Part shown: in pieces, positions 17,502 to 26,069 of the stretch
Layout of the letters: the number at the start of each line of letters is the position of its first letter
How positions within the stretch are numbered: position 1 is the first letter of the stretch
Assembly: GCF_013373365.1 (NCBI RefSeq)
Contig: NZ_CP035925.1
Location: forward strand, 1 to 64,000
Length of the DNA stretch: 64,000 nucleotides
Direction of reading: 5' to 3'
From: Lentibacillus sp. CBA3610
GTDB lineage: Bacteria; Bacillota; Bacilli; Bacillales; Amphibacillaceae
Translations under genes and position numbers: made by a program
The notes under the pieces: model-generated
What the model was told of the DNA's origin: nothing
The model's input: the letters and a program-made list of their open reading frames with translations, nothing else
Database searches by the model: none

Positions 17502-18409
17502 CAGCTATTCACCGCCTTCATGAACATGTCTTCCAATGATGCGCGATTAATGGAAAAAGATGTAAGTGGCCATTCTTCAGCTGAAGCAGCAGCTAAAATA
17601 TGACGCCGCGCTTCAGCCATATCTTCTACCGTCACATGCAGGCGACTCTGGTCAGTATAACATGCTGTGACAGCTGACAAGGCTTCCACTTTCTTTTGGT
17701 AATCACGTAAATTCCCGTCAAAACTGAGCTCAATTTTGGCGATTTGGTATTTTTCACGAAGCGCTTCCATCGAGCCCGACTCAATAATCCTGCCTTCATG
17801 CAAAAGAAGCAGTTCATCACTGACTTCATCGGCATCACCTAAAATATGGGTGGAAAATAATAGCGTTATATCTTCTTTCAGCTCTTCCATTAATGTCAGC
17901 ACTTCACGACGGCCAATTGGATCCAATGATGATACCGGTTCATCAAGGATCAGCAATTTTGGCTGGTGAATCATGGCCTGGGCTATCCCGAGCCGCTGTT
18001 TCATCCCACCGGAGTACTTACCGATTCGCTGATTTGCAGCATCGGTAAGTCCAATGCGTTCCAACAGTTTTTTGGCACGTTTTGTTGCTTCTGATTTTGA
18101 GAGATGCGCCAGCCGCCCGACATGAACAAGAAACTCCTGTCCGGTCATCCATTTATAGAAGACAGGGTGCTGCGGCAGATAGCCAATTGACTTGCGTATA
18201 TCACGATTTTCTTTCATATCGGTAAATGAAATGGTCCCGCTTGTCGGTTTTAACAGTCCGGAAAGCATACGTAATGTTGTCGTTTTGCCGGCACCGTTTG
18301 GACCAATCAGGGCAATACATTTTCCGGATTCAAATTGGAAACTGACGTGATCGACGGCAGGGTTGCCACCGTATTTTTTACTTTAATTGTCTGCGCTAAG
18401 CAATGCCAT
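17501..18409 (-). pseudogene. yxlF: ABC transporter ATPase (YxlF-like) with an in-frame stop at codon 9
   Basis: A 302-codon reading frame for an ABC-2 exporter ATPase: Walker A GPNGAGKT, signature YSGGMKQRLGIAQAMI, Walker B LLILDEPVSSLDP and FSTHILGD. The natural start is ATG 18407-18409, with AAGGAGAAACGACTA upstream and directly abutting the yxlE stop. From there it reads MALLSADN, then TAA (plus strand tta at 18383-18385), then SKKYGGNPAVDHVSF. The family expects a leucine-type residue at that spot, so a single substitution or base-call error fits. If the stop is real, the only other start lies inside the domain at 18268, after Walker A, and would give an inactive protein. Confidence 0.82.
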
Positions 18410-18631
18410 TTAGTCGTTTCTCCTTCCGAAAATGAAATATATAATAGGGCCAATAATATTAATGAAAACAATAACAAGTGCCCACGCCCATTTTGGTCCG
18501 TTCGTTCGCTCAATTCGGATCAGGTCAATAATGGCTGCGATCAGCAAAATAGCTTGGATGACAAGCATTGGCACAATCACAGTCAACATATCAGTCCAGT
18601 CGATTTCATTGATTGAGTTGATTTCCTCCAT
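18410..18631 (-). CDS. yxlE: PLDc_N domain membrane protein (YxlE-like)
   Basis: A 73-residue protein with two hydrophobic segments (TVIVPMLVIQAILLIAAIID and WAWALVIVFINIIGPIIYFI). The motif FINIIGPIIYFIFGRR is that of the phospholipase D N-terminal-type membrane domain. It matches B. subtilis YxlE in length and gene order. ATG 18631 has GGAGGAATCATA upstream. The stop TAA is followed immediately by the ATG of the ATPase gene. Confidence 0.87.
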   Translation of the reverse strand: MEEINSINEIDWTDMLTVIVPMLVIQAILLIAAIIDLIRIERTNGPKWAWALVIVFINIIGPIIYFIFGRRND

Positions 18632-18698
18632 TATGATTCCTCCATCGTAATGTATAGTCATTATACGGAATCAGTTATAAGAAGGTTTCATTAACAAC

Positions 18699-18747
18699 AA
18701 AACACTGGCACTTGTCATATAGTTCAATAATCAAGTGCCAGTGTTTT
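18699..18747. terminator. Long perfect hairpin between the XRE gene and the yxlE operon
   Basis: aaaacactggcacttg (18699-18714) and its exact complement (18732-18747) form a 16-bp stem with A- and T-runs at the ends. It is placed to stop the minus-strand XRE gene before yxlE. Confidence 0.9.
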
Positions 18748-18792
18748 AGCTATCCATGATTTTATTAAGGTCAGTACAATAAACAATTCCGC

Positions 18793-19212
18793 TTATAGTT
18801 GATCGTCAATGATATCAATAAAGTGTTCCAGCATATCATGTACGGCCTGCTGCTTCCGGACGGGGATATTTCGCAGGCGGAAAATCTGCTTTTTGAGAGA
18901 GGGGTTTTCCATCAGATATTGAACAAGCTCTACAGCTTCCTCGTCAAATGACGTCGTGTTGGAACTGTAAATCCGTTTGAAATCTTTCAGCAAGTCTTCC
19001 CGGAAAGTATGATTACCAACAATATGATCAATGGTCACGTCGAAAAGTTCGCTTAATTTGATCAATGATTCCAAATCCGGGGTCACTCTATTTGTTTCCC
19101 AGCGGATGACCACATAGCGGGAGATGTTTAATTGATATGCCAGCTTTTCTTGTGTCCAGTTATGCTGCTCACGCAAAAATTTAATATTGTAAGCAATCTT
19201 TTCCAAATTCAT
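18793..19212 (-). CDS. XRE-family helix-turn-helix regulator
   Basis: A 139-residue protein. Residues 1-60 form a Cro/C1-type HTH: IKFLREQHNWTQEKLAYQLN, then YVVIRWETNRVTPDLESLIK and LSELFDVTIDHIVG. The C-terminal 75 residues are helical and not assigned. ATG 19212 gives the family-like start MNLEKIAYNIKF; a TTG at 19242 is the upstream alternative. It is followed by a strong hairpin and is separate from the yxlEFG operon. Target unknown. Confidence 0.88.
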   Translation of the reverse strand: MNLEKIAYNIKFLREQHNWTQEKLAYQLNISRYVVIRWETNRVTPDLESLIKLSELFDVTIDHIVGNHTFREDLLKDFKRIYSSNTTSFDEEAVELVQYLMENPSLKKQIFRLRNIPVRKQQAVHDMLEHFIDIIDDQL

Positions 19213-19369
19213 GATTATCACACTCTGTCTTGTAATGGACAAATTATCCGGATTTTTGATCGATATTTAAATCCTACCATGATTCAGAGTGTGAAAAGGG
19301 TTTATTGTTGTGCTCTATATGCACATATTGTATGATGTTTTAAAATAGAACATGTAGGGAGATGGTCCC

Positions 19370-19672
19370 ATGATGGGATGCTTGGTTTTGTATCATAGAA
19401 CTATCACAAGTTTGACAAAAATTATGATACTGAGGGCAATGTTTCATGAAGAGGATTTTGAAATACATGTTGTTGAAGCGGCTACAGTGATTATGTACTT
19501 GTGGAATGTGGATAAAGAAAGTATTTTGCAGGCAGCACTCATTTTTGAAACGGAAAACATCAATACAGGTTTTGGGTTTGGCGATTGTAAAATGGATGCA
19601 CTGGACGAAGCACGCATGATACTATCTCAATCAACAAAATTATCAACAACCTCATGGGCCGCCGCAAAGTAA
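19370..19672 (+). CDS. Hypothetical small protein, doubtful
   Basis: A 100-codon frame beginning MMGCLVLYHRTI, with GTAGGGAG about 12 bases upstream. The middle (FHEEDFEIHVVEAATVIMYL) looks protein-like, but I recognise no family. The last 12 codons run into the DnaA-box cluster. It may be spurious, or a diverged gene standing where yfhD would be expected. Confidence 0.3.
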   Translation: MMGCLVLYHRTITSLTKIMILRAMFHEEDFEIHVVEAATVIMYLWNVDKESILQAALIFETENINTGFGFGDCKMDALDEARMILSQSTKLSTTSWAAAK

Positions 19673-19800
19673 TCAACAAGATTATCCCCATTATCCACAG
19701 CCGATCAGGAGATTATCCACTGATCAGCTGTGAATAAAAGGGCCTTTAGTGGCAGGGGTTCACAGACTTATCAACACCGTAAATGATTTTTGTGGATAAG
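19640..19800. promoter_or_regulatory. DnaA-box cluster
   Basis: Within 160 bp there are three perfect TTATNCACA boxes: 19691-19699 plus, 19729-19737 minus and 19791-19799 minus. There are also near-matches TTATCAACA at 19640 and 19768, TAATCAACA at 19670, TTATCCCCA at 19682 and TTATCCACT at 19713. The boxes occur on both strands, and several are adjacent. No dnaA, dnaN or AT-rich unwinding stretch is present. This resembles the non-origin DnaA-box clusters known in B. subtilis, which can titrate DnaA or regulate nearby genes. Confidence 0.75.
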
Positions 19801-19819
19801 TGAAGAGGAAATCGCCATA

Positions 19820-19945
19820 TTAACTGCGATTTCCTCTTTGGGTTAACCGGTTGTACTCCCGATCAGCTTTTCTGAATTCTTTTTGATAAAGGACTTCCTG
19901 TGTTTTGGACAAAAATTTTTCCTGCTCAATGGGTTTTTTCGGCAT
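19820..19945 (-). CDS. yfhE: YfhE family small protein
   Basis: A 41-residue basic protein: MPKKPIEQEKFLSKTQEVLY, then QKEFRKADREYNRLTQRGNRS. The segment LSKTQEVLYQKEFRKAD matches the short YfhE family of Bacillaceae. Function unknown. ATG 19945 is preceded by GTGAGGGATTATCT. It lies just upstream of yfhF, as in B. subtilis. Confidence 0.8.
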   Translation of the reverse strand: MPKKPIEQEKFLSKTQEVLYQKEFRKADREYNRLTQRGNRS

Positions 19946-19970
19946 AGATAATCCCTCACTTTAGAAAGGT

Positions 19971-20013
19971 CGTTCAAAAGTCAGGTACATGACACATCCT
20001 TTTGAACGATTTT
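19971..20013. terminator. Hairpin with T-run upstream of yfhE
   Basis: tcgttcaaaag and cttttgaacga are complementary across a 17-base loop and followed by a run of six T on the plus strand. The gene it serves is unclear; it might terminate a plus-strand transcript crossing the DnaA-box region. Confidence 0.55.
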
Positions 20014-20037
20014 TTAATAGGATTAACCTAATCTGAG

Positions 20038-20312
20038 AAAATATACAAAGGCTGTTTTCTAAAAGATGTGTTTTGGATTAGATTTAAGGATATATTACCT
20101 TACTAGCAACCCGAATACACGTAGACTCCTGGGGGAGCAGAGGCATCGGTGAGACCCCGGAGCGACGAAGCGAAACTTCCACCGATCAGCTGCGAGTTGC
20201 GAGAACGTAGGCTTCGCCGAAATGACTTGCAACGTGACGAGCACGTGTATTCGGGTTGCGGGGTCCATAGCAACAATAATGTGAAGACAGCCTATACAAA
20301 ATCGCCCTAACC
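20038..20312. mobile_element. Non-coding inverted-repeat element at the 3' end of yfhF
   Basis: Inner arms gcaacccgaatacacgt (20105-20121) and acgtgtattcgggttgc (20242-20258) are exact complements. Outer flanks caaaggctgttttc and gaagacagcctatac are imperfectly complementary. The interior carries the GC-rich block actcctgggggagcagaggc, which is typical of a palindromic repeat I know from other Bacillaceae genomes, plus a core (20185-20241) shared with the tRNA-cluster repeats. It encodes nothing and has the layout of a MITE-like element. Confidence 0.7.
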
Positions 20313-21193
20313 TCTGTTTCCTGCAATGCCTCCTGCAGATACGGGTAGACAAAGGAAAAATCATTCTCTTTGGCCTTTTGCGGAAACGCGTATTGTCCCT
20401 CCAGGATTAACAGGCTCATTTGGCCGAGAACTGTACGAATCGGCAAGGAAGGCGCAGGAATCCAGTCGGGGCGGCGCAAGACTTTTGCCAGTACGTGGGT
20501 AAAATCCTTGTTCCGCTTCGGATGTGGTGCGGTTACATTCACAGGTCCATTGATATGCTGATTAAACAGACAAAACTGAATTAGTCCGACGACATCTTCT
20601 ACATGGATCCAGGAAATCCATTGTTCACCATTACCGATTCTTCCGCCTGCGAACATTTTAACCGGCAGCTTCATCAGAGGCAGCGCGCCTTCTTTTCCCA
20701 GTATGATTCCAAACCGCATGAAAACGGTCCGGATGCCAAGCTCCTCCGCCTGTTTTGCCGTTTGCTCCCATTCCATGACAATTTCCGCCAGAAAGTCGTC
20801 ACCAGACTGTGTCGTGTTTTCGGTGAATATAAGATCTTCGGACGTTCCATAAAATCCTACCGCCGAGCCGCTTATGAAGACGTCGGGCTTCGTCTCCATT
20901 TGGTCCATCATCTGGACAACCTGCCGGGTGGTGTTAATCCGGCTTGTGCGGATGGATTCTTTTTTCTTTTCAGTCCAGTAACCGAATAATGATTCCCCGG
21001 CCAAATTAATGACCGCTTGTATGGCCGGCATGCCTTCAACGGAATGGTTATAGCTGATGAAAGTTTTTTTCTCGGTGTTCGTATGCTTTTCCGGGGAGCG
21101 TGTCAGTATGTAAACATGATGGTCTTCTTCGGTCAGCGCTTTGGTCAGATGCCTGCCGACAAATCCGGTCCCGCCGGTTATCATAATATTCAT
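20186..21193 (-). CDS. yfhF: TIGR01777-type epimerase (YfhF) with an element-derived C-terminus
   Basis: A 335-residue predicted NAD-dependent sugar epimerase-like protein. The Rossmann motif TGGTGFVGRHL is at residues 5-15, followed by INLAGESLFGYWTEKKKESI and the family motifs GSAVGFYG and RFGIILGKEGALP. Function of the family is unknown. The family normally ends at about LQEALQE. Here roughly 40 further codons come from the inserted repeat (RAILYRLSSHYCCYGPRNPN onward). The core fold may be intact. ATG 21193 follows GGAGTGATTGGC. It is divergent from recX. Confidence 0.88.
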   Translation of the reverse strand: MNIMITGGTGFVGRHLTKALTEEDHHVYILTRSPEKHTNTEKKTFISYNHSVEGMPAIQAVINLAGESLFGYWTEKKKESIRTSRINTTRQVVQMMDQMETKPDVFISGSAVGFYGTSEDLIFTENTTQSGDDFLAEIVMEWEQTAKQAEELGIRTVFMRFGIILGKEGALPLMKLPVKMFAGGRIGNGEQWISWIHVEDVVGLIQFCLFNQHINGPVNVTAPHPKRNKDFTHVLAKVLRRPDWIPAPSLPIRTVLGQMSLLILEGQYAFPQKAKENDFSFVYPYLQEALQETEVRAILYRLSSHYCCYGPRNPNTRARHVASHFGEAYVLATRS

Positions 21194-21322
21194 GCCAATC
21201 ACTCCAATCATTAACTCTCAACTATCAGCAGTGCTGTCTTTGAGTTTATTCTACTATTTTTCACTAAGTATTTCATTCTTCGGTCCGCTATCATGTTATA
21301 ATCGTCTAAAAAGGGGGAAGTC

Positions 21323-22138
21323 ATGTTGTCGAAAATTTCCCGGATTACAACACAAAAGAAACATAAAGACCGTTACAATATCTTTCTGGATGACGGGCAA
21401 GGAGAGAAGTATGGTTTCAGTGTTGATGAAGCCGTATTAGTCGAGTACCGTTTGCGTAAAAATATGGAACTCGATGACGCAACCATTACGGCACTCATCC
21501 AAAAAGATACGTTACATAAATCATATACACTCGCGATCAATTTTCTAAGCTACCGAATGCGCACAAAAAAAGAAATCCATGGTTATTTGCTCAAAAAAGA
21601 AGTAGATGAGGAGCATATCGCTAAAATAATGGACAAATTATCGGAGGAAGGGCTGGTTAACGACAACGAATTTGCACAAGCGTTTGTCAGAACACGTATT
21701 CAAACGGCAGAGAAAGGGCCAATGCTTGTTAAACAAGAGCTGATGCAAAAAGGCGTTGATAACGCGATTGCCAGTGAAGCGGTGGATATGTACACATTTG
21801 ATGTTCAATTTGACAAAGCCATGAAGCTGGCGGCGAAAAAACTGAGAACTGACAATAATAAATCCTTCCAGAAGCAAATCCAGCAACTGCAGGGCACATT
21901 GATGCAAAAAGGGTTCTCCGGCGAAGTTGTCCAAGCTGTCACCGCAGAGTTCCGGAATGAAAAAGATGATGATGCTGAATGGGCAGCACTCGTAAAACAG
22001 GGTGAAAAATTGCTGCGGAAACATCAGCCGAAATACAGCGGTTTTGAGCTTGAGCAAAAAATAAAAGAAGCCTTATATCGCAAAGGCTTCACAATTGAAT
22101 TAATCACAATCTTTTTGGATGAGAAACGTGAAGAGTAG
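21323..22138 (+). CDS. recX: Regulatory protein RecX
   Basis: A 271-residue RecX, which binds RecA filaments and modulates recombination and SOS. The repeated three-helix units are visible: AINFLSYRMRTKKEIHGYLL, IMDKLSEEGLVNDNEFAQAF, VRTRIQTAEKGPMLVKQELM, and the C-terminal KIKEALYRKGFTIELI. Length fits the long Bacillus form. ATG 21323 has AAAAGGGGGAAGTC upstream. It lies divergent from yfhF, as in B. subtilis. Confidence 0.94.
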   Translation: MLSKISRITTQKKHKDRYNIFLDDGQGEKYGFSVDEAVLVEYRLRKNMELDDATITALIQKDTLHKSYTLAINFLSYRMRTKKEIHGYLLKKEVDEEHIAKIMDKLSEEGLVNDNEFAQAFVRTRIQTAEKGPMLVKQELMQKGVDNAIASEAVDMYTFDVQFDKAMKLAAKKLRTDNNKSFQKQIQQLQGTLMQKGFSGEVVQAVTAEFRNEKDDDAEWAALVKQGEKLLRKHQPKYSGFELEQKIKEALYRKGFTIELITIFLDEKREE

Positions 22139-22162
22139 AAGTTGACTTTGAAATGCAATCAG

Positions 22163-22822
22163 TTACCGATCGATAACAATTTCATTTCGCCCATCATCTT
22201 CATTAAAAATCTGTTCAGCCACAACTTCCGGTCCCTTTAAAACCGATGGGTCATCCACATGTGTCGAATGATCCCAGAAAGGCGTGTTCATGCCACCCAT
22301 GTAGACAGCTGTTATCGCAATCGGCTCATTTTCCCATTCCTTTTGTAAACTTTCCGTAAAACCTTTAATGGCAAACTTGCTGGCACTATAGATGGATTCA
22401 TGCACTTTTCCGCGCAGGCCGGCAGTGGAAATGATGGTTAAAATACGCCCATTGCTTTCGCGGATCAGTGGGAGTGCTGACTGAACGCTTAATATAGTCC
22501 CTTTGACATTAGTATGGAGTGTTTGATCGATATCACTGCTGGTATAATCCTCCAGCGGCCCAAAGATCCCTATTCCGGCGTTATTGATGAAAACATCCAG
22601 CTCGCCAATTTGCTGAAAGGCGATACTGACCGAAGCCGGCTCCTGGACATCACAAAGGATGACTTCGGCTTGTCCATTATTTTTCTGAATTTTCTTTTGG
22701 ACGAGGTGAAGTTTCGTATCGTCACGCCCCAATAAAAATACTTTATAGCCATTGTCGGCATATCCCAGTGCCAGTGCACGTCCCAGACCACTTCCTGCAC
22801 CTGTGATTGCAACCGTAGACAT
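22163..22822 (-). CDS. Short-chain dehydrogenase/reductase
   Basis: A 219-residue classical SDR. The cofactor motif is TGAGSGLGRAL (residues 7-17), followed by NNAGIG (about 84) and the catalytic set S (IISTAG), YSASK (Y and K about 148-152). LGRDDTKL after the second strand contains an arginine that suggests NADPH. ATG 22822 follows GGAGGGATACAG. Substrate unknown. It sits between recX and yfhH, convergent with recX. Confidence 0.9.
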   Translation of the reverse strand: MSTVAITGAGSGLGRALALGYADNGYKVFLLGRDDTKLHLVQKKIQKNNGQAEVILCDVQEPASVSIAFQQIGELDVFINNAGIGIFGPLEDYTSSDIDQTLHTNVKGTILSVQSALPLIRESNGRILTIISTAGLRGKVHESIYSASKFAIKGFTESLQKEWENEPIAITAVYMGGMNTPFWDHSTHVDDPSVLKGPEVVAEQIFNEDDGRNEIVIDR

Positions 22823-22912
22823 TCTGTATCCCTCCAAAAATAGGTTATGGTTATTTCTATTTTGCTAAACTATTGGTAAAATGTAAACTGATAGAGAAGG
22901 GAGCATTAAAAG

Positions 22913-23242
22913 ATGGATTTCAGATATAGTGATTATACAGTTGAGCAATTGCGGGAAGAAGTGGGAAAGCTAAAGGAAAAAGCCCAAAAAGCGGAGCAGC
23001 TGGGGAATATCAGCGAAGTGGCGATTAATGAGCGTAAAATGCAAGTCGCTATTGCCTACATGATGAATCCGGACGACTTCTCAGCACAGGATATACATGA
23101 ATTGAATGGTGACCCCGGCTATAAATTTAAAATTAATTATATCAACGGTGTGTTTGCCTGGGGCCATCGTGTTAATTTATTGGATGAAGTGCATGAAAAA
23201 GAAGAAGCCCTTCCGATTTCACTGCTGGGGGATAAGGCCTGA
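22913..23242 (+). CDS. yfhH: YfhH family protein (DUF1811)
   Basis: A 109-residue protein: MDFRYSDYTVEQLREEVGKL, then a coiled helix (KAQKAEQLGNISEVAINERK), MMNPDDFSAQDIHELNGDPG and a beta segment FKINYINGVFAWGHRVN. It matches the YfhH/DUF1811 family in length and pattern. Function unknown. ATG follows GAGAAGGGAGC. Confidence 0.9.
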   Translation: MDFRYSDYTVEQLREEVGKLKEKAQKAEQLGNISEVAINERKMQVAIAYMMNPDDFSAQDIHELNGDPGYKFKINYINGVFAWGHRVNLLDEVHEKEEALPISLLGDKA

Positions 23243-23257
23243 GTATGAATAGAAATG

Positions 23258-23346
23258 GCGGCTGACGTTTCAGATGCCAGATCAGCTTGAAATAAATCGA
23301 CAAGGTAACCGATTTTCATATCGAAAACGTTATCCGAAATTTTTTT
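23258..23346 (+). repeat. Dispersed ~110-bp element, copy 1 (diverged)
   Basis: It contains gctgacgtttcagatgccag and ends with cgaaaacgttatccgaaat. It aligns with copies at 25672, 27143, 27262, 31884, 32517 and 38085, but its middle is more diverged. Confidence 0.6.
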
Positions 23347-23385
23347 GATTAAAAAACAACAGCCGGGTAAGTCCCGTGCTGTTGT

Positions 23386-24372
23386 TTAAACCGGATTGTC
23401 ACCGACCTCAAGCTTATGCTGCAGCTTTTGTTCGGAAAAAATCCAGCCCGTATAAGACGTTAAAATACGCATATTATCATCAATTTGCACGACCGCAACA
23501 AACGGGTAGCGCTCATTTGACCGGTACCGTAAATCAATAAATCGAATCTCGGTAAAATCATCAAAGTCATGTACTTCCCAGCGGTAAACCGGGGAGAATG
23601 ACAAAAATGCATCGATATTTTTATCCTGTTGTGCCAGGTGAAAAAGTTTGTTATCCGGCAAAGGGATTTTCTCAAATTGGTCGACAATATCAATATGGCC
23701 ATCTTTTACCGATCCGACATAAAAGTAATCTGTTGTCGTAATAGCTACACGCCAGCGATTTTGCTTAATGGTTGGCGAGGTTGCAATCTGTTCGGTATTC
23801 GGATAAAATTCCTTGATCGTCCGCACAATCTCCCGTTTATCTATATACCGTTTTACATAATAAAGTGCAATGACGGCATAAATGATCAAGAACGTATAGC
23901 CCGGATTCGCTCCAAGCAGCCAGGCGACAATCCCGCCGATATGGAGCATGAAAATATACGGATCAAACGTATTAATCACCCCGTGCGCAACCCATTTATT
24001 GAAAAACGGCCGGTATGCTTGAGTGCCATAAGCATTGGGAATGTCAACAAGAACGTGGATAATCACCGCGAGAGCAGTCCATGCCCATAAATGCAGAAAA
24101 TTGGCCTCTGGCACGATTGCATGAATCACACCAGCTATCAAAATTCCCCACATAAGAACAGCGGGGATGGAGTGGGTAGCTCCACGATGATGCCGTATAT
24201 AAACAGCATTATTACGCAATTTTAAAAGGGTATCAAAATCCGGCGCATGCGAACCTATAACTGTACCGGCCAATACAGCGGCAAACAAACCAGGATCATT
24301 GTGCACAACGGGATCCAATGTTGACAGTCCGCCGATTGCAACCCCCATAACAATATGGGTGCCTGTATCCAT
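23386..24372 (-). CDS. yfhP: YfhP family membrane-bound metal-dependent hydrolase
   Basis: A 328-residue member of the YdjM/LexA-binding-inner-membrane-hydrolase family. N-terminal MDTGTHIVMGVAIGGLSTLD and the histidine-rich segments SHAPDFDTLLKLRNNAVYIR, HHRGATHSIP and WTALAVIIHVLVDIPN carry the metal ligands. Four to five hydrophobic segments follow, then a 130-residue soluble tail. A related B. subtilis protein has been described as a transcriptional repressor of neighbouring genes, but nothing here tests that. ATG has AGGAGGAACCTAACTT upstream. Divergent from mutY. Confidence 0.9.
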   Translation of the reverse strand: MDTGTHIVMGVAIGGLSTLDPVVHNDPGLFAAVLAGTVIGSHAPDFDTLLKLRNNAVYIRHHRGATHSIPAVLMWGILIAGVIHAIVPEANFLHLWAWTALAVIIHVLVDIPNAYGTQAYRPFFNKWVAHGVINTFDPYIFMLHIGGIVAWLLGANPGYTFLIIYAVIALYYVKRYIDKREIVRTIKEFYPNTEQIATSPTIKQNRWRVAITTTDYFYVGSVKDGHIDIVDQFEKIPLPDNKLFHLAQQDKNIDAFLSFSPVYRWEVHDFDDFTEIRFIDLRYRSNERYPFVAVVQIDDNMRILTSYTGWIFSEQKLQHKLEVGDNPV

Positions 24373-24553
24373 AAGTTAGGTTCCTCCTAATATTAAGTTA
24401 TGGTATATAGTGAATGTAAAGAGCGATAAGCTCCGCGTATTTATTCCGTTTGTAATTTTTCGTAACCCCGCTTCAAAACGATGAGATAATTGATCAGGGG
24501 ATTAAACAAAAAGTCATAAGTCAATACAAGTGTAACATAAAGGATGTAGCAAA

Positions 24554-25624
24554 ATGACTGATAAAATTTTACAGAGTTTTGACATTCACGGTTTTCAAAA
24601 ACAATTAATCGAATGGTATCAAAACAATAAACGGGATCTGCCGTGGCGTCATGATCAGGATCCCTATAAAGTCTGGGTTTCTGAAATCATGCTGCAGCAG
24701 ACCCAGGTTGATACCGTTATTCCGTACTTTCAACGGTTTATGTCAAAATATCCAACTTTATATGATTTAGCATATGCAGACCAGCAGGATGTATTAAAAA
24801 CGTGGGAGGGACTTGGCTACTATTCCCGTGCACGGAATCTGCAAAACGCTGTTCGCGAAGTTGTTTCTGACTATAATGGTGAAGTGCCGGATAATCCAAA
24901 GCAATTAGGGAAACTTAAAGGAATTGGCCCATATACGAAAGGTGCCATATTATCGATTGCATTTGATCGGCCACAACCGGCTGTTGATGGTAATGTGATG
25001 CGGGTGCTTTCGCGCGTTTTAAGAATTGAGGATGATATTGCACAGCCTAAGGTAAAAAAACAATTTGAACGTTTTGCTGAAGCTCTCATTTCACATGAAG
25101 ATCCTTCTTCATTCAATCAGGGCGTCATGGAGCTTGGTGCGCTGATATGTACGCCGAAAGAGCCGATGTGCATGTTTTGTCCGGTTCAGGAATATTGCCG
25201 TGCGTTTCAGGCGGGAATGGAACAGGAGCTTCCGGTCAAGTCAAAAGCGAAAAAACAGAAGAAAATCGCCTACACTGTCCTTTTAATTCGCAATGACAAT
25301 GATGAATATGTGATCGAAAAACGGCCTGAAAATGGTTTGCTCGCAAATATGTGGCAATTTCCGATGGCTCCGGTTGACGAAATCGGGAAAGATCATATAA
25401 AAAATTGGGTACAATTGGAATACGGTATCGATGTTGAATTATCATCCAAGCAGGGTGATCTGAAACATGTATTCTCCCACATTATCTGGCAATTGGAAGT
25501 CGTGGCCGCAACCTCAACAAGTGATGAAGCAGCAGATGACCGTTTGCGCTTTGTGAGACGTGATGAATTGGAAAACTATCCCTTCCCGGTTTCCCATCAA
25601 AAAATGATGCAGTATCTTTCATGA
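24554..25624 (+). CDS. mutY: A/G-specific adenine DNA glycosylase MutY
   Basis: A 356-residue base-excision repair enzyme that removes adenine opposite 8-oxoguanine. The helix-hairpin-helix region reads LKGIGPYTKGAILSIAF, followed by the catalytic aspartate in AVDGNVMRVLSR (about residue 145). The iron-sulphur cluster cysteines are CTPKEPMCMFCPVQEYC (about 197-213). The C-terminal NUDIX-like domain (VLLIRNDNDEYVIEKRPENG) recognises 8-oxoG. ATG has AAAGGATGTAGCAAA upstream. Confidence 0.96.
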   Translation: MTDKILQSFDIHGFQKQLIEWYQNNKRDLPWRHDQDPYKVWVSEIMLQQTQVDTVIPYFQRFMSKYPTLYDLAYADQQDVLKTWEGLGYYSRARNLQNAVREVVSDYNGEVPDNPKQLGKLKGIGPYTKGAILSIAFDRPQPAVDGNVMRVLSRVLRIEDDIAQPKVKKQFERFAEALISHEDPSSFNQGVMELGALICTPKEPMCMFCPVQEYCRAFQAGMEQELPVKSKAKKQKKIAYTVLLIRNDNDEYVIEKRPENGLLANMWQFPMAPVDEIGKDHIKNWVQLEYGIDVELSSKQGDLKHVFSHIIWQLEVVAATSTSDEAADDRLRFVRRDELENYPFPVSHQKMMQYLS

Positions 25625-25671
25625 AATGGAGGACTTGTCCTTATTGTATGCAGGAATCGACTGTTATATTT

Positions 25672-25785
25672 TTCGAAAAGCCATGACATTTCGGATGATG
25701 TTTTTAATACGGAAATTAGCTGTTACGCCGATTTCTTCCAATCTGACCTCTGATATCTAAAAAGACGCGGCAGTTTTTTCTTATT
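25672..25785 (-). repeat. Dispersed ~110-bp element, copy 2
   Basis: On the minus strand it reads aactgccgcgtctttttaga, the agaggtcagattggaagaaa-type middle, and then the acattcatc-like end with catccgaaat. It aligns with copies 3 and 6 in reverse orientation. Confidence 0.7.
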
Positions 25786-25879
25786 CCCATTATATACCTC
25801 TGGCAGTTAATTTTAACTCCGCATATGGCGGATAACTGTTTTTAAAATGGAAAAAGTAATGACTGCGGAGGTGATAGTG

Positions 25880-25930
25880 ATGGGCTACAGAAAGCAGAAT
25901 CAAAAGTCAAAGCAAAATAAGAAATCGTAA
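25880..25930 (+). CDS. Tiny basic ORF (16 residues)
   Basis: MGYRKQNQKSKQNKKS, preceded by an excellent ribosome site (GCGGAGGTGATAGTG) and followed 20 bp later by a terminator. The context resembles that of a small spore or nucleic-acid-binding protein gene; in B. subtilis, sspE and yfhS lie in this neighbourhood. I do not recognise the sequence. Confidence 0.5.
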   Translation: MGYRKQNQKSKQNKKS

Positions 25931-25949
25931 CCACCCCCAATGTTAGAAA

Positions 25950-25982
25950 TGAAAGAGCTCCCTTCCCCAGGGAGCTCTTTTT
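25950..25982 (+). terminator. Terminator after the tiny ORF
   Basis: agagctccctt and agggagctctttt form a perfect stem of about 10 bp with a short loop and T5. Confidence 0.9.
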
Positions 25983-26069
25983 AAGTGCGTTGGAAATGTG
26001 CCAAAAATGCCGTGAAAATGGACCGAGAGAGTGTTCAAGTCACGTAAAGTAAGCGCTAAAAGAAAGCTT

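Noticed and set aside
19640-19800. Chromosomal origin oriC
   Set aside because: DnaA boxes are present, but dnaA, dnaN, rpmH and an AT-rich unwinding element are absent.
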